Origin: Bradyrhizobium niftali
GTDB lineage: Bacteria > Pseudomonadota > Alphaproteobacteria > Rhizobiales > Xanthobacteraceae
Length of the DNA: 64,000 nt
Assembly (NCBI RefSeq): GCF_004571025.1
Contig: NZ_SPQT01000007.1
Location: forward strand, 62,001 to 126,000
Reading direction: 5' to 3'
Each line of letters starts with the position of its first letter. The first letter of the stretch is position 1. A program made the position numbers and the translations under genes. The notes under the pieces were generated by a model. That model was not told the origin of the DNA. It saw only the letters and a list, made by a program, of their open reading frames with translations, and did no database searches. This document shows, one piece after another, positions 1 to 8,500 of the stretch.

Positions 1-1
1 C

Positions 2-796
2 TTCGTGCTCAATGCCGTGCTGCTGGTCGTGTTCGTCACCCGCATCAACAGGAACCTGCGCGAGCGCGACGCGCATCTGGCGGCGCTGCGCCAGCATGCG
101 GCCGAGCAGGACCATATCGTCCGCATGGGCCTGCTGGCATCGGGCGCGGCGCACGAGCTCGGCACCCCGCTCGCCTCGCTCTCGGTGATCCTCAGCGACT
201 GGCGCCGCATGCCGGATCTCGCCGCCGATCAGGAGCTCGCCGAGGATCTCGCGGAGATGGAGACCTCGCTGCAACGCTGCAAGTCGATCGTCACGGGCAT
301 CCTGGTGTCGGCGGGCGAAGCGCGCGGCGAAGGGTCCTCGCCGACGACGGTGACGGCCTTCGTGACCGCACTGGTCGATGAGTGGCGCAACGCCCGTTCG
401 GCGCGCACGCTCTACTTCGTCAACACGTTCGGCGAAGACATCGCGATCGTCTCCGACGTGGCGCTGAAACAGGTGATCTTCAACGTGCTCGACAACGCCT
501 ATGAGGTCTCGCGCGAATGGGTGGAACTGCTGGCGGAGCGCGAGGGCGACAATCTCGTGCTGTCGATCAGCGACCGCGGTCCCGGCTTTGCGCCGGAGAT
601 GCTGGCGCAGCTCGGCAAGCCCTATCACTCCAGCAAGGGCCGCGCCGGCGGCGGGCTCGGCCTGTTCCTGGTGGTCAACGTGGTGCGCAAGTTAGGGGGC
701 AGCGTGACCGCCGAGAACCACAGGAAGCGCGGCGCCACCGTCCGCCTCACCCTGCCGCTCGCAACGCTCGCGATCGGGGGCAGCTTTGACGCCTGA
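2..796 (+). CDS. RegB/PrrB-type sensor histidine kinase, 3' part
   Basis: This is the C-terminal 264 codons of a membrane sensor kinase; the 5' end lies outside the window. Visible order: the end of a hydrophobic segment, a short linker, a dimerisation/phosphoacceptor helix with the RegB-like motif AAHELGTP (His codon 152-154), and an ATPase domain with N box (FNVLDNAYE), DRGPGF and GGGLGLFL. A Cys in LQRCKSI (codon 278-280) sits where RegB proteins carry their redox-active cysteine. It overlaps the next gene by 11 bp, as expected for a kinase/regulator pair. The family senses respiratory redox state. By inference it is a RegSR paralogue, not necessarily the nitrogen-fixation RegS itself. Confidence 0.88.
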   Translation, partial: FVLNAVLLVVFVTRINRNLRERDAHLAALRQHAAEQDHIVRMGLLASGAAHELGTPLASLSVILSDWRRMPDLAADQELAEDLAEMETSLQRCKSIVTGILVSAGEARGEGSSPTTVTAFVTALVDEWRNARSARTLYFVNTFGEDIAIVSDVALKQVIFNVLDNAYEVSREWVELLAEREGDNLVLSISDRGPGFAPEMLAQLGKPYHSSKGRAGGGLGLFLVVNVVRKLGGSVTAENHRKRGATVRLTLPLATLAIGGSFDA

Positions 797-1319
797 CCGT
801 TCGCTCATCGTCGTCGAGGACGACGAAAGCTTTGCGCGCACGCTGAAACGCTCGTTCGAGCGCCGCGGCTACGAGGTCGTGCTGGCCGGCTCGATCGAGG
901 AGGTGCGGAAAGTGCTGGAGGAGCGATCCTTCGGCCACGCCGTCGTCGACCTCAAGCTCGGCGGCGCCTCGGGGCTCGCCTGCGTCGAGCTGCTGCACAC
1001 CCACGATGAGGAGATGCTGATCGTGGTGTTGACCGGCTTTGCCAGCATCTCGACCGCCGTCGAGGCGATCAAGCTGGGCGCCTGCCACTATCTGGCAAAG
1101 CCGTCGAACACCGACGACATCGAGGCCGCCTTCAACAGGGCCGAAGGCAACGCCGAAGTCGCGCTCGATGCACGGCCGACATCGATCAAGACGCTGGAAT
1201 GGGAACGCATCCACCAGACGCTGATCGAGACGGATTTCAACATCTCGGAAGCAGCGCGGAGGTTGGGTATGCATCGGCGCACGCTGGCGAGGAAGCTCGA
1301 GAAGCGGCCGGTGAAGTGA
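786..1319 (+). CDS. RegA/ActR/PrrA-type response regulator
   Basis: A 177-residue two-domain regulator and partner of the upstream kinase. The receiver domain (about 6-115) has the acidic pair E11/D12, phospho-acceptor D55 (VVDLK), T83 and K105 in YLAKPSNTDD. The C-terminal Fis-type helix-turn-helix (about 149-174, NISEAARRLGMHRRTL) is the hallmark of RegA-family proteins, which lack a central output domain. The start is TTG at 786 behind a G-rich ribosome site, inside the end of the kinase gene, so translation is probably coupled. The last residues (ARKLEKRPVK) differ from the RILAKRAPR tail I recall for classical RegA/RegR, which supports a paralogue. Confidence 0.9.
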   Translation: MTPDRSLIVVEDDESFARTLKRSFERRGYEVVLAGSIEEVRKVLEERSFGHAVVDLKLGGASGLACVELLHTHDEEMLIVVLTGFASISTAVEAIKLGACHYLAKPSNTDDIEAAFNRAEGNAEVALDARPTSIKTLEWERIHQTLIETDFNISEAARRLGMHRRTLARKLEKRPVK

Positions 1320-1453
1320 GCGGTTCGCTGCGCGGGTGAAAAACACTCACCCGAGCTGATGACCTCGCGGCCATGCATCACTAGACTGAAGATCGGTTGC
1401 GGCGGCTGACAGCCGTCGTCGTGCTGCAACGGCCCAAGCGAGGAGACCGCCCC

Positions 1454-2851
1454 GTGACAATGCTCGTCGAGCGCCGCGAATCGTCTGCCGAGCCTTCACG
1501 CGCGCGCAGCCAGCGCGAGACCGAAACTGTCCAGTTCGCGCAGGCCGCACTCGCATCCGCCAAGCAGGAGGGCCTGCAACTGGCCGTGCGGGCGCGCTAT
1601 GTCGCGCTTGCCATCATCGCTTGCCTGCTGCCGGCCATCAACCCGGCATGGCAGCAGCTCTACTACGTGGCGCTGCTGGGCCTGTTCGCACTGATCGGCT
1701 GGGCCCAGGTCAGGGTTGGGCGGGTCGGCGTGTCGCGGTCGGAATTGGCGCTTTTGTTCTGCGACCTGGCGCTGCTCACCTTCGTCATCGTCGTCCCGAA
1801 CCCCTTCGGCACGACGCACTGGCCGGTGGCGATGCAGTACCATTTCGGCAACTTCATCTACTTCTTCGTGCTGCTCTCGGGCGCCACGCTGGCCTATTCC
1901 TGGCGAACCGTGGTTGCGGTCGGAACATGGACCGCAGCGCTCTGGGTGATCGGCATCGCATGGGTGTGGTGGCAACCTGATCGCGATCCCGCACTGACCG
2001 CCCGCATTGCGGACGCGGTGGGCAGCGATCACAGGCTGTTCGCGCTGATCTCGCCCGCTGCGATCGGATTCGGCATCCGCATCCAGGAAATCGTCGTCTT
2101 CATGATCGTCGCCGTGACGCTGGCGCTCGCCGTCCGCCGCAGCAACGATCTGCTGATCCGGCATGCCGCGGTGGAACGGGAACGCGGCAATCTTGCGCGC
2201 TACTTTTCACCCAACGTCGTGACGGAATTGTCGAAGCACGACGAGCCACTGAAGCAGGTGCGCACGCAGGACGTCGCGGTGCTGTTCGTGGATATCGTCG
2301 GCTTCACGGCCTTTGCCGATGCGCGCACCCCGGAGGAGGTGGTGCGGACGTTGCGCGAATTCCACGGATTGATGGAGCAGGAGGTTTTCCGCCACGACGG
2401 CACGTTGGACAAATATCTGGGTGACGGATTGATGGCGACATTCGGCACGCCGTTCGCCGGCACGCGCGACGCCAGCAACGCGCTGCGCTGTGCCCAGGCC
2501 ATGATTGCGGCGGCGGACCGGTGGAGCGCGCAGCGAAGGGCATCCGGTGAGCCGCCGATGCACGTCAGCTTTGGCCTGCATTACGGGCCGGTGGTGCTCG
2601 GCGACATCGGGCACACCTGTCTGGAATTTGCCGTGATCGGCGCGACCGTCAACGCAGCAAGCCGTCTCGAAGCGCTGACGCGCACGCTCGACTGCGCGCT
2701 GGTGGCAAGCCACGATCTCGTCAGCCGCGCCATGCTAGAGCTCGGCAGCACAGCCGAGACATTTGCATCGTTGATCGCCCTGGATCCCCAAGCGATCCGC
2801 GGGCTCGAGCGGCCGATCGCGATCTGGACCCAGCCGCGCGCGGCGCCGTAG
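1454..2851 (+). CDS. Class III adenylate/guanylate cyclase, membrane-bound
   Basis: Makes cyclic nucleotide from NTP at the membrane. The start is placed at GTG 1454 because AGGAGA (1441-1446) lies 7 bases upstream; a TTG at 1397 would extend it. About six hydrophobic segments fill the first half, followed by a signalling helix and the catalytic domain: FVDIVGFT (metal-binding Asp), LDKYLGDG (purine-selecting Lys and second Asp) and VIGATVNAASRLE (transition-state Asn and Arg). The position usually Asp or Thr in adenylate cyclases (VIGxTVN) is Ala, so adenylate rather than guanylate specificity is not certain. It lies 134 bp behind the two-component genes and ends at a strong terminator. Confidence 0.88.
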   Translation: MTMLVERRESSAEPSRARSQRETETVQFAQAALASAKQEGLQLAVRARYVALAIIACLLPAINPAWQQLYYVALLGLFALIGWAQVRVGRVGVSRSELALLFCDLALLTFVIVVPNPFGTTHWPVAMQYHFGNFIYFFVLLSGATLAYSWRTVVAVGTWTAALWVIGIAWVWWQPDRDPALTARIADAVGSDHRLFALISPAAIGFGIRIQEIVVFMIVAVTLALAVRRSNDLLIRHAAVERERGNLARYFSPNVVTELSKHDEPLKQVRTQDVAVLFVDIVGFTAFADARTPEEVVRTLREFHGLMEQEVFRHDGTLDKYLGDGLMATFGTPFAGTRDASNALRCAQAMIAAADRWSAQRRASGEPPMHVSFGLHYGPVVLGDIGHTCLEFAVIGATVNAASRLEALTRTLDCALVASHDLVSRAMLELGSTAETFASLIALDPQAIRGLERPIAIWTQPRAAP

Positions 2852-2883
2852 GGCGAGGCTCGACCGCCGTCGCATCACAAACA

Positions 2884-2911
2884 AAAAGCCCGGCCAAACG
2901 GCCGGGCTTTT
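2884..2911. terminator. Bidirectional intrinsic terminator
   Basis: A perfect 12-bp stem (AAAAGCCCGGCC / GGCCGGGCTTTT) with an AAAC loop. A-tract and T-tract flank the GC stem on both strands, so it can stop both the cyclase gene (plus) and the convergent carD gene (minus). Confidence 0.9.
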
Positions 2912-2940
2912 GATCTGTTGCGATCGACGCGACGAGAGGC

Positions 2941-3921
2941 TTACGCCGCCTCGTCGGCGACGGTGGTGTCGTCGCCATCGGTATCGTCGGCATCGCCCTC
3001 GGCATCCGCCTCGCCCTCGGCGGCTTCCGCCTTGGCGTTGCGGCGCGGGCTCTTGGCGAGCTGGGCCTCGATCTCCTTGACCGCTTCGGTCTCGGTCGAG
3101 TGCTGCACCACCGCGATCTCGCGGGAGAGACGATCCAGCGCCGCTTCATAGAGCTGGCGTTCGCTATAGGACTGCTCAGGCTGCGACTCGGAGCGATAGA
3201 GGTCGCGCACGACTTCCGCGATCGCGACGATGTCGCCCGAATTGATCTTCGCTTCGTACTCCTGGGCGCGGCGCGACCACATGGTGCGCTTGACGCGGGC
3301 GCGGCCCTTGAGGGTCTCCAGCGCCTTCTTCACCAGCGCAGGCTCGGACAGCTTGCGCATGCCGACATTGGCGACCTTGGCGGTCGGCACGCGCAGCGTC
3401 ATCTTGTCCTTGATGAAGTTGATGACGAACAGCTCGAGCTTCGCACCGGCGATCTCCTGCTCCTCGATGGCCAGGATCTGGCCGACGCCGTGAGCGGGAT
3501 AGACGACGAATTCGTTGGCCTTGAAGCCCTGACGCTGGGTCACGACCTTCTTTTCCTCGACCTTCGGCGCAGCAGCCGCCGGCTTCACGGCCGGCTTGGC
3601 AGCGACAGGAGCCTTGGCAGCAGCAACAGGGGCCTTCGGCGCGGCGGACTTGGCAGCGGGAGCCTTGGCAGCAGGCTTGACAGCGGTCGCTTTCGCGGCC
3701 GGTTTGGCAGTCTTGTTAGGCATTGCGCTTCTTTTGTTCTTCGAGGACTTTGCAGCCGGCGCCTTCGTCGCGGACCGACCCTTGGATGCGCTACGGCTGG
3801 CCGCGGCGACTTTTTTGGCCTCCTTATGGGAAGCCCTCGCTGAAGTACTCTTTTTACGCGTTTTCTGTGACACAGCCTGCGCGCGGAAACTGCCACGCCC
3901 CTGTTCGACATTTGGTTTCAC
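2941..3921 (-). CDS. carD: CarD-family transcription regulator with histone-like basic tail
   Basis: CarD/CdnL proteins bind RNA polymerase beta and stabilise open promoter complexes. The CarD core begins near FKANEFVVYPAHGVGQI, includes the RNAP-interacting Tudor-like fold and runs through a helical DNA-contacting part (MWSRRAQEYEAKI). Before it lie about 130 residues rich in Lys, Ala, Pro and Ser with repeated KAPAAK-type blocks, like histone H1 tails; after it comes an acidic tail (EGEADAEGDADD). The GTG at 3921 gives 326 residues. An internal ATG at 3723 (MPNKTAKPAAK) is an alternative start with a weak AGAAG site. The promoter at 3972-3999 lies close to 3921, which favours the longer form. 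Confidence 0.85.
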   Translation of the reverse strand: MKPNVEQGRGSFRAQAVSQKTRKKSTSARASHKEAKKVAAASRSASKGRSATKAPAAKSSKNKRSAMPNKTAKPAAKATAVKPAAKAPAAKSAAPKAPVAAAKAPVAAKPAVKPAAAAPKVEEKKVVTQRQGFKANEFVVYPAHGVGQILAIEEQEIAGAKLELFVINFIKDKMTLRVPTAKVANVGMRKLSEPALVKKALETLKGRARVKRTMWSRRAQEYEAKINSGDIVAIAEVVRDLYRSESQPEQSYSERQLYEAALDRLSREIAVVQHSTETEAVKEIEAQLAKSPRRNAKAEAAEGEADAEGDADDTDGDDTTVADEAA

Positions 3922-3971
3922 GGGAACCCAGAAGGGCCAACGGGGCTGACGGGGTTCGGCTTAATGTGCCC

Positions 3972-3999
3972 AATATAGCACATTTCCCGCAAAAATCAA
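3972..3999 (-). promoter_or_regulatory. Probable sigma70-type promoter of carD
   Basis: Read on the minus strand: TTGATT, a 16-base spacer, then TATATT, in an AT-rich pocket about 50 bases before GTG 3921. Confidence 0.5.
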
Positions 4000-4067
4000 T
4001 GATTTAGGGGTCTTCAGGCCTGGTTTTCGACGGTCACGCCGCTATTAGGGTTAAGTTTGCGGCCGAA

Positions 4068-4406
4068 TTAGTCTCCGGAGCCGGGGTTCGGAGAAAAATA
4101 TTTCTCGAACTTTCCCTCCATGCCGTCGAATTCCTTGGCGTCGGCAGGTGATTCTTTCTTCTGGGTGATGTTCGGCCAGCTCTTGGCGTAGTCGGCGTTG
4201 ACCGACAGCCACTTTTCCAGGCCCGGTTCCGTGTCCGGCTTGATGGCGTCGGCGGGGCATTCCGGCTCGCACACGCCGCAGTCGATGCATTCGTCGGGAT
4301 GGATGACGAGCATGTTCTCGCCCTCGTAGAAACAGTCGACCGGGCAGACCTCGACGCAGTCGGTATACTTGCACTTGATGCAGGCTTCAGTGACGACGTA
4401 AGTCAT
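4068..4406 (-). CDS. fdxA: 7Fe ferredoxin (3Fe-4S plus 4Fe-4S)
   Basis: A 112-residue soluble electron carrier. The N-terminal half carries the two cluster motifs: [18 protein letters not shown], then [16 protein letters not shown]. The spacing of the first set, with the C-terminal extension after the second cluster (about 55 residues ending [13 protein letters not shown]), matches the FdxA/FdI-type seven-iron family at its usual length. It is the third gene of a minus-strand run (helicase, S4 protein, ferredoxin, CarD), but gaps of about 130 bp above and 146 bp below suggest its own promoter. The physiological partner is not shown by the sequence. Confidence 0.93.
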   Translation of the reverse strand: MTYVVTEACIKCKYTDCVEVCPVDCFYEGENMLVIHPDECIDCGVCEPECPADAIKPDTEPGLEKWLSVNADYAKSWPNITQKKESPADAKEFDGMEGKFEKYFSPNPGSGD

Positions 4407-4538
4407 CCAACGCTCCGAAAAGCTCTTTTAAAAGTCGCGGCTTGCGTAGCGCGGATGGCCCGGCGCCGCAAGGTCGGGGACGGTCGATCATGACGGCTTT
4501 GCGCGTTTGATCGACCAAGAAATGAATTCAAAGCGCAA

Positions 4539-4814
4539 TTAATTGCGCTTTCCTTCGCCGAGCTCCTCGTAGAGCACGCGCGCCGAGGCGGCGTCGCCGC
4601 GGCGCTCGTTGAAGGCTATCACTTTCAACACGCGCACGGTGCGGTCGAGCGCGATGGTGAGCACGTCGCCAACCTTGATCGCATGCCCCGGCGAGGTCTC
4701 GCGCACGCCGTTGACGCGGACATGGCCGGACTCGACCAGTTCAGCCGCAGAGGTGCGCGCCTTCACCACCCGCGCGTGCCACAGCCATTTGTCGATGCGC
4801 TGCCGCTCGGTCGT
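4539..4814 (-). CDS. S4-domain RNA-binding protein (Hsp15-like), apparent ACG start
   Basis: A small S4 protein whose fold begins RQRIDKWLWHARVVKARTSAAELV and continues VNG, VGDVLTI. Relatives (Hsp15/RlbA type) bind stalled 50S subunits or structured RNA. The conserved N-terminus cannot be reached from a standard start: the only in-frame standard codons near the start are the GTG pair at 4764-4769, which would delete the DKWLW helix. Upstream in frame are ACG (4812-4814) and then TAG, the stop of the helicase gene. AAGGAG (4821-4826) lies exactly 6 bases before ACG, as expected for a start there (91 residues). The family usually reads MTERQRIDKWLW, so ATG-to-ACG change or a sequencing error is likely. 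Confidence 0.8.
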   Translation of the reverse strand, partial: TTERQRIDKWLWHARVVKARTSAAELVESGHVRVNGVRETSPGHAIKVGDVLTIALDRTVRVLKVIAFNERRGDAASARVLYEELGEGKRN

Positions 4815-4817
4815 GGG

Positions 4818-7800
4818 CTACTCCTTGCGCCCCGCGAGCTGCTCCTTCAGCGCAGCGAGCTTTGCGAAGGGCGAATTGGGATCGACCGGACGATCGCGCT
4901 CGCGCGGGTTCGCGCTCGAGGCGTAGGGACGCAGCGACGGCCCGCCCTGGCGGTCACGGCCCTTGTCGCGGTCGCGGCCACGATTGTCGCGGCCCTTGTC
5001 GCGATCGCCGCCGAACTTGCCCTTGTTGCGATCGCGATCCTTGTCGCGGTCCTTGCCCTGGAAGCTGCGGTTCTTGTCGTCGCGCCCTTCGGGACGCGGC
5101 GCGCCTTCCGCACCACCTTCGCGGCCCTTGCGGAAGTCTCTGCCGCCATCCCTGCGACCGCCGTGACGATGGCGCTCGCCGCGCTTCTCGCCGTCGGCTG
5201 CTTGCGCGGCCTCGCCTTCGGCGGGCGCAGCACCCGCCTCGGCGCCCGCCTGCGGGCGCGGCTGATGATGGTGACGCTGGTGGCGATGGCGCTCGTGGCG
5301 CGGCTTGCGATCCTCGTGACGGCCGCCGGGACGCCAGACCTCGACCAGCTCGGGCTCGGCGGGCGCGGCGTCGACAGGGGCGGCGGCATCGGGCGATGCA
5401 GCGGCCTCGACCGCGGCGGCTTCGGCGGGAGCTGCCTCAAGGCCGGCAGCCTCCGCAGGCGCAGCGGCTTCTTCTTCGGCCGGCGGCGCGATGCCGGGAG
5501 CGTCTTCGGGCGTGACGGGAGCATCTAGCGATGCTTCGAGCGCCGGCTCGTCCTGCGCGGGCTCGTCGTGCTGCTCCATGCCGGGCGCGTCTTCGACGGT
5601 GACTGCGACCGCAGCGGCTTCGATCGGTGTGTCTGCGGCGGCGGCGTCCTCGACCGGCGTTTCGGTCGCAGGCGTCTCGGCGGGAGCCTCTGCGCTGGAA
5701 GCTTCAGCAACGACCGCCACAGGCTTCGGCGGCAGCGGCGGGCGCTTCTCCATGCGATAGCCGAGCGCACGCAGCACCGAGGCGAAATCTTCGCCCGCGG
5801 AGCCCGTGAGCGAGGTCATCGCCTGCGTCACCACGAAGCTGCGGCCGTCGAACGCGCCGGCGGGCTTTTCGCCGGGCGAGTTATCACGCCAGGCCAGCGC
5901 CGGACGGATCAGATCGGCAAGGCGCTCCAGGATGTCGACGCGCACGGCGCGCTCGCCGGCCTGCTTGTAGCCGAGCACGCGATAGGCATCGCGCGGCAGT
6001 TGCTTGTCGACCGGGAACGAGGTGCGGCCCGAAGATGCCAGATGCTGCGCGCCCGAGAGCGAGGACAGATCGACATTGTCCTGCTTCAGCGCCCACAGCA
6101 GCGCGGCGAGCGCACGCGCGGCGGGCTTCAGGAGGCCGGGGAAATAGAGGTGATAGGCGCCGAAGCGGACGCCGTATTTGCGCAAGGTCGCGCGCGAGGG
6201 CTGGTCGAGATCCTTCAGCTCGTTGGCGATCTTGGGACGCTCGAGCACGCCGAGCGCCTCGACGAGCTGATAGGCGATGCCGCGGGCAATGCCGGTGACG
6301 TCCTCGGCCTTGCTGAGCTCGAACATCGGCCCGAGCAGCTTTTCGATATGCGTCTTGAGCCAGAGGTCGAGGCGGGCCTGCACCTTCTCGCGCGGGCTGC
6401 CGGTCAGGCGCTCGTCGGAGATGATGCGGATGCGCGGATGCAGCGCGTCCTCTGCGGCGGACAGTCGCGCCACGGCGTCGCCGGTCCAGCGGATGGTGCC
6501 TTCCGAGGTCAGCACGAACTGCTCGTCCGGCGCGTTGCCCAGTTTTTCGGCGCGCGCGTTGATCTCGCCGGCGAGCACCGCTTGGGCCGCAGCCTGCAAG
6601 GCTTTCGCATCGGAGCCGGCTTCCGCGGCGTCCGGTGCAAAGGTGAAGCCATCGAGACGGCCGATGACATGGCCTTCGACGATGACTTCGCCGGTCTTGC
6701 CGATTTCAGTATTCAAGCTCGTGTTCTCCCGCAGGCGGCGCATCAATACACTGGTCCGGCGATCAACGAAACGCTCAGTCAAGCGTTCATGGAGCGCATC
6801 CGATAATTTATTTTCGACCTCCCGCGTAATCCCCTGCCAGTGTTCGGGGTCCGCGAGCCAGTCCGGCCGGTTGGCGACGAAGGTCCAGGTGCGGATCTGC
6901 GCGATCCGGCCCGACAGGGTGTCGATATCGCCGTCGACGCGGTCGGCCTGGTCCACCTGGGCCGCGAACCAGGCATCGGGAATGCGGCCCTTCTGCATCA
7001 GGAAGCCGTACAGCGTGGTCACGAGCTCGCCATGGGCCGCCGGCGACAATTTTCGGTAGTCGGGGACCTGGCAGGCCTCCCACAGCCGCTCCACGGCCAG
7101 CTTGCCATGTGCGGAATCGCGCACATCGGCGTCGCGGGCGACGTGGTCGAGCACGCGCATGTCTTCTGCAATGGGCGCCCGCGTCAACGCCTCATGGCCG
7201 GGGGAGAGGTTCAGCGACACCTGGAGCGCGCCGAGCGAGGAGAAATCCAGCTTCGAATTGCGCCATTGCAGCATCTTCACGCTGTCGAAAGTGTGGTTCT
7301 GCAGCGCGTTGACGAGCTCGGGCTCGAACGGCGCGCAGCGGCCCGTGGTGCCGAACGTTCCATTCCGCGTGGCGCGGCCGGCGCGGCCGGCGATCTGCGC
7401 GAATTCGGACGGCGTCAGGCGGCGGAACTGATAGCCGTCGAACTTGCGGTCGGAGGCGAAGGCGACGTGGTCGACGTCGAGATTGAGGCCCATGCCGACC
7501 GCGTCGGTGGCGACGAGATAGTCGACGTCGCCGTTCTGGAACATCGACACTTGCGCATTTCTGGTGCGCGGGCTGAGCGAGCCGAGAACGACGGCCGCGC
7601 CGCCATGCTGGCGGCGGATCAGCTCGGCGATGGCGTAGACCTCGTCGGCCGAGAACGCGACGATGGCGGTGCGGCGCGGCTGGCGGGTGATCTTGCGATC
7701 GCCGGCAAATTCCAGCTGCGACAGCCGCGGCCGCGTGATCATGGACACGCCGGGCAACAGGCGCTCGATGATCGGGCGCATGGTGGCAGCGCCCAAGAGC

Positions 7801-8198
7801 AGCGTCTCGTCGCGGCCGCGGCGGTTGAGGATGCGGTCGGTGAAGACGTGGCCGCGCTCCAAGTCAGACGCGATCTGGACCTCGTCCACGGCGAGGAAGG
7901 AGACGTCGAGATCCCTCGGCATCGCCTCGACGGTGGAGACCCAATAGCGCGGGTTCTTCGGCTTGATCTTCTCCTCGCCGGTGATCAGCGCGACGCTCTC
8001 CACGCCCTTGCGATCGGCGATCTTGTTATAGACCTCGCGCGCGAGCAGGCGCAGCGGCAGGCCGATCATGCCGGAGGGATGCGCGAGCATCCGCTCGATG
8101 GCGAGATGGGTCTTGCCGGTGTTGGTCGGCCCGAGCACCGCAGTGACGCCCGCGCCGGGTGCGCGCTCGGAGGCGAAGGGGGAAGGGGGAAAAGCCAT
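4818..8198 (-). CDS. SUV3-like DExH RNA helicase with long charged tail
   Basis: A 1126-residue superfamily 2 helicase resembling mitochondrial SUV3. Near the N-terminus are Walker A GPTNTGKT, motif II DEVQ, motif III GAATM and motif VI QIAGRAGR. A helical C-terminal helicase region follows, to about residue 800. Then comes about 150 residues of Ala/Glu/Pro-rich linker, and a tail dense in Arg, Asp, Lys and Gly with repeats such as DRDKGRDNRGRDRDKGRD that should bind RNA. SUV3 proteins unwind structured RNA with exoribonucleases; a bacterial role in RNA turnover is inferred. Its last two codons contain the ribosome site of the S4 gene, so the two are coupled. Confidence 0.9.
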   Translation of the reverse strand: MAFPPSPFASERAPGAGVTAVLGPTNTGKTHLAIERMLAHPSGMIGLPLRLLAREVYNKIADRKGVESVALITGEEKIKPKNPRYWVSTVEAMPRDLDVSFLAVDEVQIASDLERGHVFTDRILNRRGRDETLLLGAATMRPIIERLLPGVSMITRPRLSQLEFAGDRKITRQPRRTAIVAFSADEVYAIAELIRRQHGGAAVVLGSLSPRTRNAQVSMFQNGDVDYLVATDAVGMGLNLDVDHVAFASDRKFDGYQFRRLTPSEFAQIAGRAGRATRNGTFGTTGRCAPFEPELVNALQNHTFDSVKMLQWRNSKLDFSSLGALQVSLNLSPGHEALTRAPIAEDMRVLDHVARDADVRDSAHGKLAVERLWEACQVPDYRKLSPAAHGELVTTLYGFLMQKGRIPDAWFAAQVDQADRVDGDIDTLSGRIAQIRTWTFVANRPDWLADPEHWQGITREVENKLSDALHERLTERFVDRRTSVLMRRLRENTSLNTEIGKTGEVIVEGHVIGRLDGFTFAPDAAEAGSDAKALQAAAQAVLAGEINARAEKLGNAPDEQFVLTSEGTIRWTGDAVARLSAAEDALHPRIRIISDERLTGSPREKVQARLDLWLKTHIEKLLGPMFELSKAEDVTGIARGIAYQLVEALGVLERPKIANELKDLDQPSRATLRKYGVRFGAYHLYFPGLLKPAARALAALLWALKQDNVDLSSLSGAQHLASSGRTSFPVDKQLPRDAYRVLGYKQAGERAVRVDILERLADLIRPALAWRDNSPGEKPAGAFDGRSFVVTQAMTSLTGSAGEDFASVLRALGYRMEKRPPLPPKPVAVVAEASSAEAPAETPATETPVEDAAAADTPIEAAAVAVTVEDAPGMEQHDEPAQDEPALEASLDAPVTPEDAPGIAPPAEEEAAAPAEAAGLEAAPAEAAAVEAAASPDAAAPVDAAPAEPELVEVWRPGGRHEDRKPRHERHRHQRHHHQPRPQAGAEAGAAPAEGEAAQAADGEKRGERHRHGGRRDGGRDFRKGREGGAEGAPRPEGRDDKNRSFQGKDRDKDRDRNKGKFGGDRDKGRDNRGRDRDKGRDRQGGPSLRPYASSANPRERDRPVDPNSPFAKLAALKEQLAGRKE

Positions 8199-8310
8199 TC
8201 TGGGGATTAGGTAGTGCCGATTTCGGCGAATGTCAGTGCTGTTTGGGGCGGCGCGGCGGCTTGCGAGGTGTCGGGTATGTCTCCGAACGCTGCGGGGCGG
8301 CCGCCCCCAC

Positions 8311-8420
8311 TGCTGTCATCGCCCGGCTTGACCGGGCGATCCAGTACGCCGAGGCGGTCGTGACCGAACCGAGAAGCCGCGGCGTACGGGATGCCCCGGT
8401 CAAGCCGGGGCATGACAGCG
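8311..8420. repeat. Extragenic inverted repeat, family A
   Basis: Outer arms GTCATCGCCCGGCTTGACC and GGTCAAGCCGGGGCATGAC enclose about 70 bp including CCAGTACGCC and CGGCGTACGG. Related copies lie near 10064, 31262 and 47858. This is a REP/BIME-like element common in Bradyrhizobium genomes. Confidence 0.8.
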
Positions 8421-8500
8421 GAGTGTGTGGAGCATCCTCAAAACCTCGCGCAACTGTCTCACTTTGCGACGCTTTTCCCTGTGGCCTTAAGCATCGGAAC

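Noticed and set aside
6840..8210. 456-codon open frame opposite the helicase gene
   Set aside because: Antisense shadow; the helicase motifs are unmistakable on the other strand.
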